NCBI RefSeq assembly: GCF_029360805.1
Contig: NZ_JARKNC010000010.1
Coordinates: forward strand, 547,287 to 611,286
Origin: Daejeonella sp. JGW-45
Lineage (GTDB): Bacteria > Bacteroidota > Bacteroidia > Sphingobacteriales > Sphingobacteriaceae
Reading direction: 5' to 3'
DNA: 64,000 nt
Under the pieces are notes generated by a model. It did no database searches. It was not told where the DNA came from and worked only from the letters and a program-made list of their open reading frames with translations. Positions 34,001 through 43,587 of the stretch are shown here, piece after piece (the first letter of the stretch is position 1; each line of letters opens with the position of its first letter). Both the position numbers and the translations under genes were made by a program.

Positions 34001-37000
34001 ATGAGAAAGTATATGATCATAGCCTCCCTGCTTTGCATGAGCTTGCATATTCGGGGACAGCAGCTACTTACCGGTAAGGTAATTTCTGCCGCAGATGGAT
34101 ACCCGCTGATCGGAGCCAGTATTAAACTGCTTCCATCTGCTATTGTAGTAAAGACAAATGAATACGGAGTATTTAACCTAACGACATCTCCGGAGATCAC
34201 AGGAGTTGAAGTTAATTTTATTGGGTTTGAAAAGAAAATTGTTGGTATTGACAGCTTAGGTAGAGCCGGCCTGGTTATCAGGCTTAAGGAAGCCAGCCTT
34301 CTCATGCAGGAAGTGACCGTCCGTACCGGGTATCAAGATCTGGTGAAAGAACGGGTTACAGGCTCTTTTGTATTGATCAATGAAGAGCAACTGAACCGGC
34401 GGGTAAGCCCCGATATCTTAAGCAGAATAGAAGATATTGCTCCTGGGGTAATTTTTAACAGGGGGAGGAGCAGTTCTGGCGCTAATGATATCAGCATCCG
34501 TGGACAAAGTACGCTTTTTGCAAATGCAAAACCCCTGGTGGTGATCGATAATTTCCCGTATGATGGCGATCTGAATACCCTAAATCCTAATGACGTAGAA
34601 AGTATCAGCATTCTAAAGGATGCAGCGGCAGCTTCGATCTGGGGTGCAAGAGCAGGTAACGGGGTCATTGTAATCACTACGAAGAAGGGAGGTTTTAACC
34701 GGAAATTGGAATGGTCGTTTAATAATAACGTTACCGTTGGAGAGAAGCCCGACCTTTTTGAAGAACCCAGGATGAGTGTCAGTGATTACATTGAAACAGA
34801 ACGGACCTTGTTTAATCGTGGCTTTTACCTGGCATCCGAAAACTCGCTGAGTAAACCGGCTCTTTCACCGGTGGTCGAATTAATGATCGCCCGGCGGGAT
34901 GGTAAAATTGGCGATGCGGATCTGAATACCGCGTTAAATAAATTGAAAGGGTATGATCTTAGAAGTGAACTGGATCGTTATTATTATCAGCCCTCAGTTA
35001 ATGAGCAATACGCGATAAACTTACAGGGCGGCAGTAACAACCAGTCTTTTTACTTCTCAGCAGGATACGATAAACAAAGGGCAGCTCAGGCAGGGAATAA
35101 CGACAGGCGCATAACTGCCAGTTTGAAGCACCAGCTATTGTTTTTGAACCAGAAGCTGAAATGGGACGCATCACTTTATTATGTCAGCGGGCATCAGCAG
35201 CTGAACGCCCCTGGGCCGTTAACATGGTCGGCTGGACAGTCGTTGTTGTATCCTTACGCCCGTTTAACCGATGAGCAGGGAAACCCAATATCTGTAAATA
35301 AGGATTTTAGAAATGAGTACCTGCAAACCGTTAAAGCCACAGGCATACTAGACTGGGAATACCGCCCCTTACAGGAATTACATTCTTTGAATAATTCCTC
35401 CAGGACGAATGATCTCAGATGGAATGCCGGGCTTCGCTATCAGTTCAGTCCATGGTTAAATGCTTCGGTTTTATACCAGTACGGCTTAGTCAATCAGTTA
35501 CAAAACAACTTGCAATCAGAACAAAGTTATGCAGTAAGAGACCTGATCAACCAGTTTACTGAAATTCTTCCTGATGGAGCTTTAATCAGGAACCTTCCGG
35601 CCGGCGGAATACAGGATCGTAATGTATACAGCGAGATGGGCCATACATTCCGGACACAGATTGGTACCGAAAAGCAATGGCTGGACAGGCATGAGCTTAG
35701 TGCTATAGCCGGATATGAAATGAAAGATCTGAATAATCAAAGTGCCTTATCGCGCACTTATGGATATAATTCTGATTATGCAACGGGCATCCGGGTGGAT
35801 TATATTACAAGCTTTAAGCGGTTTAATTTGCCTTCCAGTACACGTACCATCCCTTATGTAGATAATGAGACAGACCGTACAGACCGCTTTATAAGTTGGT
35901 TTGCCAATGCAGCATATACCTTTGACAAGAGGTATACGCTATCCGGCAGCGCCCGGATAGATAAGAGTAATTTATTTGGAGTTTCCGCTAATCAGAGGGC
36001 GCTGCCGCTATGGTCAGCCGGCTTGAGCTGGAACGTGGAACAGGAAAGCTTTTTTCCTTTCGCGAATTTATTCTCCTCATTAAAGATTCGCGGCACATAC
36101 GGCTATAATGGTAATATAAATAAGGGCGTAACAGCATATACTACTGCTTTATTTAACAGCGGTGCTAACAGTCTGACAAGATTGCCTTATGCACAGATCA
36201 CGAATCCGCCGAATCCGGATTTGAGCTGGGAAAAAGTGAAGATCTGGAATGCAGGGCTGGATTTCAGTCTGAAAAATAATAGCATCAGCGGAACCCTGGA
36301 AGTTTATAATAAGACAGGTGAAGATCTTGTAGGAAGTGTGATTGTTCCGGCAAGTTCAGGGATCACACAGTTCAGAGGTAATACATCTTCAACCCTTACA
36401 AGAGGTTTAGATGCGCAGATCAGTGCCAATATATTTAAAGGAAAGACTTTCAGCGTACAAAGTATCTTTTTGGCAAGTTTGCTCAAGGAAAAGGTGACCG
36501 CTTACGAAGTCTTTGCGCCTTTACGTTCCTACCTGCAATCGGGGGACGGAATAACCAGCGGTAATCTTCCGTTTGAAGGGCGTCCTCTTTACGCATTGTA
36601 TAGCCTTCGGTCAGCAGGGCTTGATCCGGCCACCGGAGATCCCCGGAGCTATCTTAACGGGCAGATAAGCAAAGATTACAATGGAATTATGGCAGGATTG
36701 AAAGCTGATGATATTATTTATCATGGGTCCGCCAGACCCACCTTTTTTGGGGCATGGCGAAATCAGGTGAGCTGGAAGCGTTTAACTCTTTCTGCTAATA
36801 TCAGTTACCGGACCGGTTACTATTATCGCCGGAATTCAATCACCTATGGAAATAACATGGGCCTGGGGAGACACGGCGATTTTGCTCAACGCTGGCAAAA
36901 GCCGGGTGATGAACAGTATACACAAGTCCCATCCGTATCCTTAACTACAAATGTTAACCGGGATTTTATTTACCAGTTTTCTGAAACGCTTGTAGAACGC

Positions 37001-37210
37001 GGTGACCATATACGTCTCCAGGATATTCAGATGAATTATACCATACAAAAACGGCATTGGCCGAAGATACCTTTCCAGTCAGTTCAGCTATATATCTATG
37101 CCAATAACCTGGGATTGCTATGGAAAGTCAGCAATGCGCCGTACGACCCGGATTACCAGAATGGTACCCTTCCCAGAACCATTGCTGGGGGTTTAAGATT
37201 TACTCTTTAA
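34001..37210 (+). CDS. SusC/RagA-type TonB-linked outer-membrane transporter
   Basis: This 1069-residue protein has a signal peptide, a CarboxypepD-regulatory-like domain (LTGKVISAADGYPLIGASIKL split at about 22-42), and a plug with ISIRGQSTLFANAKPLVVID near 165 and ISILKDAAAASIWGARAGNG near 203. A long 22-strand barrel ends in TIAGGLRFTL. It imports a large ligand through TonB energy. With its SusD partner and a thioredoxin gene rather than glycoside hydrolases, the substrate may be a peptide or metal complex and not a glycan; that is inference from the neighbours. Confidence 0.95.
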   Translation: MRKYMIIASLLCMSLHIRGQQLLTGKVISAADGYPLIGASIKLLPSAIVVKTNEYGVFNLTTSPEITGVEVNFIGFEKKIVGIDSLGRAGLVIRLKEASLLMQEVTVRTGYQDLVKERVTGSFVLINEEQLNRRVSPDILSRIEDIAPGVIFNRGRSSSGANDISIRGQSTLFANAKPLVVIDNFPYDGDLNTLNPNDVESISILKDAAAASIWGARAGNGVIVITTKKGGFNRKLEWSFNNNVTVGEKPDLFEEPRMSVSDYIETERTLFNRGFYLASENSLSKPALSPVVELMIARRDGKIGDADLNTALNKLKGYDLRSELDRYYYQPSVNEQYAINLQGGSNNQSFYFSAGYDKQRAAQAGNNDRRITASLKHQLLFLNQKLKWDASLYYVSGHQQLNAPGPLTWSAGQSLLYPYARLTDEQGNPISVNKDFRNEYLQTVKATGILDWEYRPLQELHSLNNSSRTNDLRWNAGLRYQFSPWLNASVLYQYGLVNQLQNNLQSEQSYAVRDLINQFTEILPDGALIRNLPAGGIQDRNVYSEMGHTFRTQIGTEKQWLDRHELSAIAGYEMKDLNNQSALSRTYGYNSDYATGIRVDYITSFKRFNLPSSTRTIPYVDNETDRTDRFISWFANAAYTFDKRYTLSGSARIDKSNLFGVSANQRALPLWSAGLSWNVEQESFFPFANLFSSLKIRGTYGYNGNINKGVTAYTTALFNSGANSLTRLPYAQITNPPNPDLSWEKVKIWNAGLDFSLKNNSISGTLEVYNKTGEDLVGSVIVPASSGITQFRGNTSSTLTRGLDAQISANIFKGKTFSVQSIFLASLLKEKVTAYEVFAPLRSYLQSGDGITSGNLPFEGRPLYALYSLRSAGLDPATGDPRSYLNGQISKDYNGIMAGLKADDIIYHGSARPTFFGAWRNQVSWKRLTLSANISYRTGYYYRRNSITYGNNMGLGRHGDFAQRWQKPGDEQYTQVPSVSLTTNVNRDFIYQFSETLVERGDHIRLQDIQMNYTIQKRHWPKIPFQSVQLYIYANNLGLLWKVSNAPYDPDYQNGTLPRTIAGGLRFTL

Positions 37211-37306
37211 GATCAATCAAATGAACCATCATGAGCATACAACTCACAAACCATAAGGAATATGCTCAGGATAGCTTCATTGCCATTAAAAAACAATTAT
37301 ATTCTA

Positions 37307-38683
37307 ATGAAAATAAAACTCACACTTTTTTTGTTGCTAAGCATAGTGCTTGGTAGCTGCGAGAAGAATTTCCTGGACAAAAAATCAGATAAAGCGTTAT
37401 TAATTCCACGAACGCTTTCAGAAATGCAAGCCCTGCTGGATAATCACCAGGTAATGAACCGGACACCCGCGATCGGCTACTTAAGCTCAGACGATTTTAA
37501 CATTACTGATGCCGGGTACAATGCATTCGGAACTCCTGTGGAACGAAACGCCTACATTTGGGCCAAAGAAATTCAAGAAGGTACAGCGCTGCTTGACTGG
37601 AACGTACCTTATCAGCATATTTTTTACTGCAATGTTGCGCTTGAAGGACTAGCGGATCTGACAGAAGGAGAAAAAAAAGAACCTGGCTGGAATACCGCCA
37701 AAGGAACTGCGCTTTTTTTAAGGGCGTACGCCTATTTCAATCTTCTTCAGTTATTCAGTGGTCCCTATGATGCGGCTAAGGCAGGTCAGCTTCCGGGCGT
37801 TCCTATTTCCGCTTCATCAAAAATAAGACAATCGCTGGTCAGAAACTCGCAACTTGAGGGTTACGAACTTGTATTGAAAGATCTGCTGGAAGCTGTCGAT
37901 CTTTTGCCGGGAAATCAGCAGGTAAAAACCAGGCCAGACCGGGCAGCGGCGCTGGCCTTACTTGCCCGCACAGCGCTGACGATGAAAAATTATGACCAGG
38001 CCGCTAAATACGCTGCAAGTTCTCTTGGGTTAAAAAGTACCTTGAATGATTATAGTCAGTATAGCACTGCTTCACTGAAGCCTTTTCCGGTGGTACTTCC
38101 TAATAATAATGATGAAGTTCTCTTTTACGCACCGCTTCTTAATTATAGCTATCTCAATTCAGCGTTAACATTCGTTGACCCTCTGTTATACCAGACGTAT
38201 CACGCTGATGATTTAAGGAAAGGATTGTTTTTCTTAAACCGGGGCAATAACCAGTTCACTTTTAAAGGATCGTATGCTGGTCCGATTAACCCTGGTGCTG
38301 CATTTTCCGGACTGACCATTAATGAAGTTTACCTCATTTCGGCGGAGGCGAAAGTCCGTACCGGGAAAGTACTGGAAGGATTGCAGGATCTGAATAAACT
38401 CCTGGAGAAGCGCTGGAAAAAGAATACATTTAAGCCGTTCAGTGCCGGAACATCGGCTGAGGCCTTAAAAATCGTATTAGAAGAGCGACGTAAAGAACTC
38501 GTAGGGCGGGAGCTGAGATGGCAGGATTTGCGCCGGCTAAATGATGATCCGGCTTTTCAGGTAACTTTGCGAAGACAAAGTAACAATAAGGCATACCAGT
38601 TATTGCCAGGAAGTTTGCGATACACCTTTTCCATTCCGGCTGATGAAATAGAAATTTATGGTTGGGAGCAGAATGACCGATAA
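37307..38683 (+). CDS. SusD/RagB-type surface lipoprotein
   Basis: From the ATG at 37307 the protein has 458 residues with a clear lipoprotein leader ending LGSC; the ATG at 37262 would put a non-leader stretch in front. Tetratricopeptide-like helices typical of SusD are present: GTALFLRAYAYFNLLQLFSG near 142, RPDRAAALALLARTALTM near 222, and EVYLISAEAKVRTGK near 340, followed by EERRKELVGRELRWQDLRRL. It caps the SusC-like channel and binds its ligand at the cell surface. A strong terminator lies 14 bases after the stop. Confidence 0.93.
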   Translation: MKIKLTLFLLLSIVLGSCEKNFLDKKSDKALLIPRTLSEMQALLDNHQVMNRTPAIGYLSSDDFNITDAGYNAFGTPVERNAYIWAKEIQEGTALLDWNVPYQHIFYCNVALEGLADLTEGEKKEPGWNTAKGTALFLRAYAYFNLLQLFSGPYDAAKAGQLPGVPISASSKIRQSLVRNSQLEGYELVLKDLLEAVDLLPGNQQVKTRPDRAAALALLARTALTMKNYDQAAKYAASSLGLKSTLNDYSQYSTASLKPFPVVLPNNNDEVLFYAPLLNYSYLNSALTFVDPLLYQTYHADDLRKGLFFLNRGNNQFTFKGSYAGPINPGAAFSGLTINEVYLISAEAKVRTGKVLEGLQDLNKLLEKRWKKNTFKPFSAGTSAEALKIVLEERRKELVGRELRWQDLRRLNDDPAFQVTLRRQSNNKAYQLLPGSLRYTFSIPADEIEIYGWEQNDR

Positions 38684-38696
38684 GGAGCAATAATAT

Positions 38697-38720
38697 AAAA
38701 GGAGGCCGAAACCTCCTTTT
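38697..38720. terminator. Bidirectional rho-independent terminator
   Basis: AAAAGGAGG and CCTCCTTTT form a perfect 9-bp stem around CCGAAA, with A/T tracts on both sides, so it can end both the SusD operon and the opposing DUF6520 gene. Confidence 0.9.
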
Positions 38721-38728
38721 AACTCTGA

Positions 38729-39001
38729 CTACGGTATTAATCTGAACGTACCGGCTACTTTTTCATCCCTGATATAAGTTCCGCCTGAATTTGGGTCTCC
38801 ATCATAGATCTCTGTGCAAACAGCACTTGATAAATCACATTCGGAGGTGGAGCCTGACGGTAAATTATTAAGATCATAATACTGTTGTGTGGCCTGATCG
38901 AAGCCCCATTCACTTTGAACTACCGGTTTAAACGCACTACCTGTAAGGGCGAGGGTAACGCCTATTAGAAGCGCTACTACTCCAAAATTTAATTTTTTCA
39001 T
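38729..39001 (-). CDS. DUF6520-like small secreted protein
   Basis: From the ATG at 39001 the protein has 90 residues. A leader (VALLIGVTLALTGSAF) is followed by a short polar peptide with WGFDQATQQYYDLNNLP and two cysteines in SECDLSSAVCTEIYDG. This is the DUF6520 layout seen in Sphingobacteriaceae and Flavobacteria, always as small exported proteins next to MauE-like genes. The paired cysteines suit oxidation or modification by the nearby TlpA/MauE redox proteins. The role is unknown. It starts 85 bp downstream of the MauE-like gene's stop. Confidence 0.7.
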   Translation of the reverse strand: MKKLNFGVVALLIGVTLALTGSAFKPVVQSEWGFDQATQQYYDLNNLPSGSTSECDLSSAVCTEIYDGDPNSGGTYIRDEKVAGTFRLIP

Positions 39002-39086
39002 GATTTTTTTATTTAAATGTTTAACATATATAACTGAGAGCTTTATGAAATGACTGGCCTCTGGCTTCACATTTCCTGAGTTTTGG

Positions 39087-39551
39087 TCATGCTTGCTGGC
39101 TACCTCCTTTCTCACTGGTAAAAGTTTTTTCAGCAAAAGCTTTCTCCTGCTCCATAAAGAATATAGCCATTGATGTTATTGCAATAAAAAAGATATTGAA
39201 GGTTAAGTGTTGGCTCCAGCTCATTTTTTCAAGAACGCCTCCGCAGCTGCATGGAATGCGGCCGAAGATGTTACTCATAACAAGGCCGATGTATACCGTA
39301 AAGTTGAGAAGAAGGAAAGCAGAAGCATAAAGCCCAAAAAGCTTTGTTTTTGAAAAGAGTAATAAAGCGCTTGTTATGAGCTCAGCGGTTGGTACCATCC
39401 ATGCCAGGATCTTTGCTATACTGTTTGAAAATACCTGGTTGAGCATCTGGTTACGGCTGCGGTCAAAATCAAGTAGTTTGCTTAGTGAGGCATAAACCCA
39501 AAGGACAACGAGAAACGCGACTATTATAGACGTAATTGAAGTCCTTTTCAT
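39087..39551 (-). CDS. MauE/DoxX-like membrane protein
   Basis: This 154-residue protein has four membrane helices in the DoxX/MauE arrangement (WVYASLSKLLDFDRSRNQML at the start). A Cys pair, GRIPCSCGGVLEKMSW, follows the third helix. MauE-type proteins are thought to help form or shuttle disulphides of exported partners. It is upstream of the small DUF6520 protein, which has two cysteines, so it may oxidise that product. The CSCGG motif is seen directly; the role is inference. Confidence 0.8.
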   Translation of the reverse strand: MKRTSITSIIVAFLVVLWVYASLSKLLDFDRSRNQMLNQVFSNSIAKILAWMVPTAELITSALLLFSKTKLFGLYASAFLLLNFTVYIGLVMSNIFGRIPCSCGGVLEKMSWSQHLTFNIFFIAITSMAIFFMEQEKAFAEKTFTSEKGGSQQA

Positions 39552-39607
39552 GTCAGTAGATATTGATGATGTAAAGAAAAAGTACTAAAGGGAAAAAAAA
39601 CTTCCCT

Positions 39608-39823
39608 TTACTTTTTCACTCCTTTTTTCAGTAAATATTTTTGTAATGAGCGGGAATAATGGATATCATGTCCCTCCTCTCGCAGCTCGTTTATCCAGGT
39701 CGCAATTGTCCTTTCCGTACAACCGAAAAGACGTGAAGCTTGTCTTCGGGAAATGAACCTGCCTTTTTCAAGCATGTTCAGGATCCTTTGCAGGTTTTGA
39801 TGATGTGAACGAAAGGAGCTCAT
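39608..39823 (-). CDS. Small helix-turn-helix protein
   Basis: This 71-residue protein consists almost only of a winged-helix/HTH unit: FISRRQASRLFGCTERTIAT then WINELREEGHDIHYSRSLQK, an HTH_11-type pattern with the recognition helix at about 34-45. It is presumably a local transcription regulator. Its start region lies 228 bp from the divergent LanB gene, so it may control LanB or the MauE/DUF6520 pair downstream (56 bp away). A second, overlapping frame at 39768-40028 is considered spurious. Confidence 0.75.
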   Translation of the reverse strand: MSSFRSHHQNLQRILNMLEKGRFISRRQASRLFGCTERTIATWINELREEGHDIHYSRSLQKYLLKKGVKK

Positions 39824-40051
39824 ATAGATCGGTCAGTTTCATAGGTTGAGAGCCGGGAACTTTATTCCGGTAAGCAATTGCTGAAGATGATCTACCGGGC
39901 AGTTTCCGGCCCTTCCGTTCCAATAATTTCCTGATTATTTGCAGATGTACAAATTTTTTTACACCAACTGGAGATTTTGCGTGATGACCACGGGAAATTA
40001 GCGGACGAAATCTAATGCCGGAGGTCATGATGTCATTATTTTGGGATACCT

Positions 40052-42904
40052 ATGAAAGTCTATGATCTATATCCCAGGATGGTTTTACGGATACCGCGTT
40101 TCCCTGTAAATAAAGCAGCCGAACCCCTTGATGAAATGCTGAAAAACCCGGTATTCAGAGATGCACTTTTTCTTGCAAGTGATGTATTGGATGGGGAATT
40201 AAACCGCAATGATTTTCAACTTAGGAATTGCAGCAAAAAAATGAAACATACCCTAATGAAATATCACAAGCGGATATGTTACAGGCCGACCCCTTTCGGA
40301 GCTTTTGCTGGAATAGCCATTTTCCCCTGGAATGAAACAAAAGATCCTGAAATTGTCGTTAGCGAGGATGCATTTGAGACACTGGTGATTAAAAAGAGCC
40401 TAACTGACCATCATTCCGGCATCTTGTTTGAGGAAAATCACTACAGGGTAAACCCATTTCTATATCCTTATGGGACAGATTACAGAGTTCTGAAGAAGGA
40501 TGAAAAAGATAGGGGAAACACTTTTTCTATCGCAGAGATCTTTGCCTCTGATGTGATAAGGAACCTGGCAGATTGTAAACACACAATCAGCCGGGAATCA
40601 CTTTTAGATTTACTTCATAACAGCAGCATTGACAAGAATGAACTCGATTGGTATGTAAATGAATTGATCGCCTTGCAGATCATTATGCCTCATAAATATC
40701 CATGTAGATCGTTTCCATATCCGTTAATGCCGGAACATAAAGAGCTTCCCGGATCTTCCTATGATTCTTATTGCCGTGTTTCAGTTACCGGCTCCCATCC
40801 CGTTGGTTTAAACCGGCAGCTTCAGGATGCTGTACACTGCCTTGAGAAATTAAGCAGCAGGTATGAGCCTAAGGCTTTGACCCATTTTAAGGATCGGTTC
40901 AGAAAGCTGTTTGACAGGAAAGAAGTGCCCCTTCTACAAGCGCTTGACCCGGAGATGGGTGTTGATTATGCAGGTCTGAGTAATGACCTTCTGATTGAGA
41001 AACAGACTAAAATGCCGGAACGTATAACCTGGACACCCATGCATGAACTGCTGCTTAGTAAATGGACAATGCAGTCCGGTTATGGTATACCCGAAATTGA
41101 ACTGATTGATCAGGATCTTTCAAAACTGAACGTCACGCACAAAACTTATCCGCCGGGGGCCTCGGTGGTTTTCTCAGTGATTGGTGACAAGGTGTTCATA
41201 AGAGCGGCGGGTGGTGTGAGCGGGCTTAATATGATCGGACGCTTTACGGTTCTCGACCCCGGTATCCTGGATCTTGCAAAAGATATCGCGCAAATAGAAA
41301 TGAAGCATAACCCGGATGTTCTTTTTGCGGAGATCTCTCATCTTGACAGCGCTAACCTTGCAAGCGTAAAGAGCAAGGCGATGGTTTATGACTATCAGAT
41401 TCCCTTTTTTGATCATCCTGAAGTTCCTGATGATTTTGTGATAAAGCTGAACGATTTATACATTTCAATTGTCGATGATTGTTTGCATCTCAGATCTGCC
41501 AGGCTAAACAAGCGGATCATTCCCCGGTTCAGCAGTGCTTACAATTATCACAACAGTTCACTTCCCATCTTCCGGTTTCTCTGTGATCTGCAATACGAAG
41601 GAACTGATCCAATCCTGAATTTCAGTATGACTGATCTGTTTCCCGGATTACCTGCATATCCAAGGATCAGATATAAGAATATAATACTGGAAGCCGCCAC
41701 CTGGTATCTTGATGCAAAACCCCTTGTTGAATTAAAAAGTTTAGATTCGCATTCCCAGATCCGGGGATTCAGATCAATTGCTGTCGAAATAGGTCTGCCG
41801 GAAGAATTTTGCTATGTGATGCATGATCATTTACTTTATATAAAGCTTTCCTGTGAGAAGGATGTTCTTTTATTGCTGCAAGAAGTCCCCTTTTCCGGAA
41901 AGATCATACTAAAAGAATATTACAAGGATCAGGAAACTTTGGTTAATGATAAAAAGGGAAATTCCTATACTCATGAATGGATTGCCTTTATGATGAACCG
42001 GGAAAAGTCGTATTCTTCTCACATTCACCGTCCGGGATTATTACCGTGGGGTATAACGAAAAAGGATAAGCTGTTCCCTTTTGATGAATGGCTGTATTTT
42101 AAGATCTACCTGCATCCGGCAGGGTATACCGACCTTTTAGTGAATTATATACACCCTTTTGTTTCGGAAAATTTCCGACAGGGCAACATATCTTCCTGGT
42201 TTTTCATCAGTTACTGCGATCAGAATTTCCATTTAAGGGTAAGACTGAAACAAATGCCGGGAAGAGAAATTATGGTTTTGAAAACATATAAAATACTGGA
42301 ACAGAATTTTCGAGAATTGCCAAACTTGAAAAGGATTGAGCTATCAACGTATATACCAGAAATGGAAAGGTATGCTGTGATAGGAATTCAACGTGCAGAA
42401 GAGCTCTTTGAGTTAAGCAGTGAAATAGTATTATCCAGTCTTCGACAGTTCAAACTATCCCATTATTCGGTACGGGATAAGCTTTTTGTCGCAATAAAAC
42501 ACGTTTTTATGGGCTGTTTGAGTATCGGGCTCGACTATCATAAAATAGAAGAAGTTTCTAAATCAATTTCCTGTCATTTAACCAAAAGCCAAAAAGTTGA
42601 ATTTGATTTAGAATTCCGAGAACACAAAAAGGATCTATGGGCATTGATGCTCGAAACAGAAAAGGGAATTGTCGAGAAAAAGTATATGATCCGGCTCCGC
42701 ACAGTAGCAGAATCGCTTGAGCCTGATGAAAAGTTACACTTGATGACAGATCTAAACCACATGCATCTTAACAGGCATTACCTCCATGATCAGCCATTTT
42801 TTGAGGTTAAAACCTATTATTTTCTTTTTAAAATGACCAGAATGCTAATTAGCTATCAAACCCCTTTCTACGATCTGAAGAAAAAGTTCTGTTCTTTATC
42901 TTGA
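40052..42904 (+). CDS. Full-length lantibiotic dehydratase (LanB-type)
   Basis: This 950-residue protein has the two-part layout of LanB enzymes. The N-terminal glutamylation region contains RICYRPTPFGAFAGIAIFPW near 76 and PRIRYKNIILE near 540. The C-terminal SpaB_C/thiopeptide-type elimination domain carries LPWGITKKDKLFPFDEWLYF and FFISYCDQNFHLRVRLKQMP. These enzymes use glutamyl-tRNA to dehydrate Ser/Thr in a peptide. No LanC cyclase, protease or dedicated ABC transporter was found near it. Neighbours are a small HTH gene upstream and a convergent two-component system, whose regulator gene overlaps its 3' end by 56 bp. A possible substrate is the Thr-rich 47-residue peptide at 44757-44900. 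Confidence 0.92.
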   Translation: MKVYDLYPRMVLRIPRFPVNKAAEPLDEMLKNPVFRDALFLASDVLDGELNRNDFQLRNCSKKMKHTLMKYHKRICYRPTPFGAFAGIAIFPWNETKDPEIVVSEDAFETLVIKKSLTDHHSGILFEENHYRVNPFLYPYGTDYRVLKKDEKDRGNTFSIAEIFASDVIRNLADCKHTISRESLLDLLHNSSIDKNELDWYVNELIALQIIMPHKYPCRSFPYPLMPEHKELPGSSYDSYCRVSVTGSHPVGLNRQLQDAVHCLEKLSSRYEPKALTHFKDRFRKLFDRKEVPLLQALDPEMGVDYAGLSNDLLIEKQTKMPERITWTPMHELLLSKWTMQSGYGIPEIELIDQDLSKLNVTHKTYPPGASVVFSVIGDKVFIRAAGGVSGLNMIGRFTVLDPGILDLAKDIAQIEMKHNPDVLFAEISHLDSANLASVKSKAMVYDYQIPFFDHPEVPDDFVIKLNDLYISIVDDCLHLRSARLNKRIIPRFSSAYNYHNSSLPIFRFLCDLQYEGTDPILNFSMTDLFPGLPAYPRIRYKNIILEAATWYLDAKPLVELKSLDSHSQIRGFRSIAVEIGLPEEFCYVMHDHLLYIKLSCEKDVLLLLQEVPFSGKIILKEYYKDQETLVNDKKGNSYTHEWIAFMMNREKSYSSHIHRPGLLPWGITKKDKLFPFDEWLYFKIYLHPAGYTDLLVNYIHPFVSENFRQGNISSWFFISYCDQNFHLRVRLKQMPGREIMVLKTYKILEQNFRELPNLKRIELSTYIPEMERYAVIGIQRAEELFELSSEIVLSSLRQFKLSHYSVRDKLFVAIKHVFMGCLSIGLDYHKIEEVSKSISCHLTKSQKVEFDLEFREHKKDLWALMLETEKGIVEKKYMIRLRTVAESLEPDEKLHLMTDLNHMHLNRHYLHDQPFFEVKTYYFLFKMTRMLISYQTPFYDLKKKFCSLS

Positions 42905-43586
42905 GATGAAGATTTTTTCTATACATAGGTCCGACTGATAAAACCGCATCGTTTTCCATAGTTAGCTCATTATTGATCATTCGACGTATCCTGTCAAGAT
43001 TCACCACATAACTTTTATGGATCTTAAAAAAATTATTCCTGTTTAGTTTGAACTCAAATTCCTTGAGGGTCAGATAAGTGACATGCATACTCCGTTCTGT
43101 ATAGAGCTTAACATAGTTTGACAATGATTCCACATATAGTACTTCTTCGAAATAAATTTTAATCACCTCGCCCTGATTGTTGCCCCGGATGAAAAAGTAG
43201 TTTTCTTCTACTACGTGGTTATTTTGTATCAGGCCCTGTACCTTGATGACTGCCTGTAAAAACCGCGAGTAAGAAATAGGTTTAACAAGAAAATCATAGG
43301 CTCCTTTATCAAATGCTTCGAGTGCATGCTCTATATGTGAAGTAATAAATATAACAGCCGTATGGGAGTTGATGAGGCCCGCCAGTTCAAGTCCGGTAAT
43401 ACCCGGCATTTCAATATCTAAAAAAGTGATCTTTGGTTTTCCTAGTTTAGTGATTACAGAAAAGATTTCCCTTGGATTAGTGGTAGAAAAAATAAGCCTG
43501 AGATCCGGTGTTTGGTTGATATAATCTTGCAAAATTTCAATTGAATCGACTTCATCGTCTACGATATAACAATTATAGTCTGCCAT
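42849..43586 (-). CDS. LytTR-family response regulator
   Basis: This 245-residue protein has a receiver domain with acidic DDE near 10, phosphoacceptor FLDIEMPG near 57 and KPIS near 103. A LytTR DNA-binding domain follows, with VLYVESLSNYVKLYTE near 150 and FFKIHKSYVVNLDRI near 190. LytTR proteins usually bind paired direct repeats. It forms an operon with the sensor kinase (one base between kinase stop and this start). Its last 56 bp overlap the end of LanB on the other strand. Confidence 0.93.
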   Translation of the reverse strand: MADYNCYIVDDEVDSIEILQDYINQTPDLRLIFSTTNPREIFSVITKLGKPKITFLDIEMPGITGLELAGLINSHTAVIFITSHIEHALEAFDKGAYDFLVKPISYSRFLQAVIKVQGLIQNNHVVEENYFFIRGNNQGEVIKIYFEEVLYVESLSNYVKLYTERSMHVTYLTLKEFEFKLNRNNFFKIHKSYVVNLDRIRRMINNELTMENDAVLSVGPMYRKNLHLKIKNRTFSSDRRKGFDS

Positions 43587-43587
43587 A

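Noticed and set aside
33829-34305. 158-codon minus-strand ORF at the TlpA/SusC junction
   Set aside because: It spans the end of one solid gene and the start of another on the other strand and looks like composition noise.
39768-40028. 86-codon ORF on the minus strand between the HTH gene and LanB
   Set aside because: It overlaps the well-supported HTH gene in another frame, has a basic low-quality composition and covers what should be the promoter region of both divergent genes.
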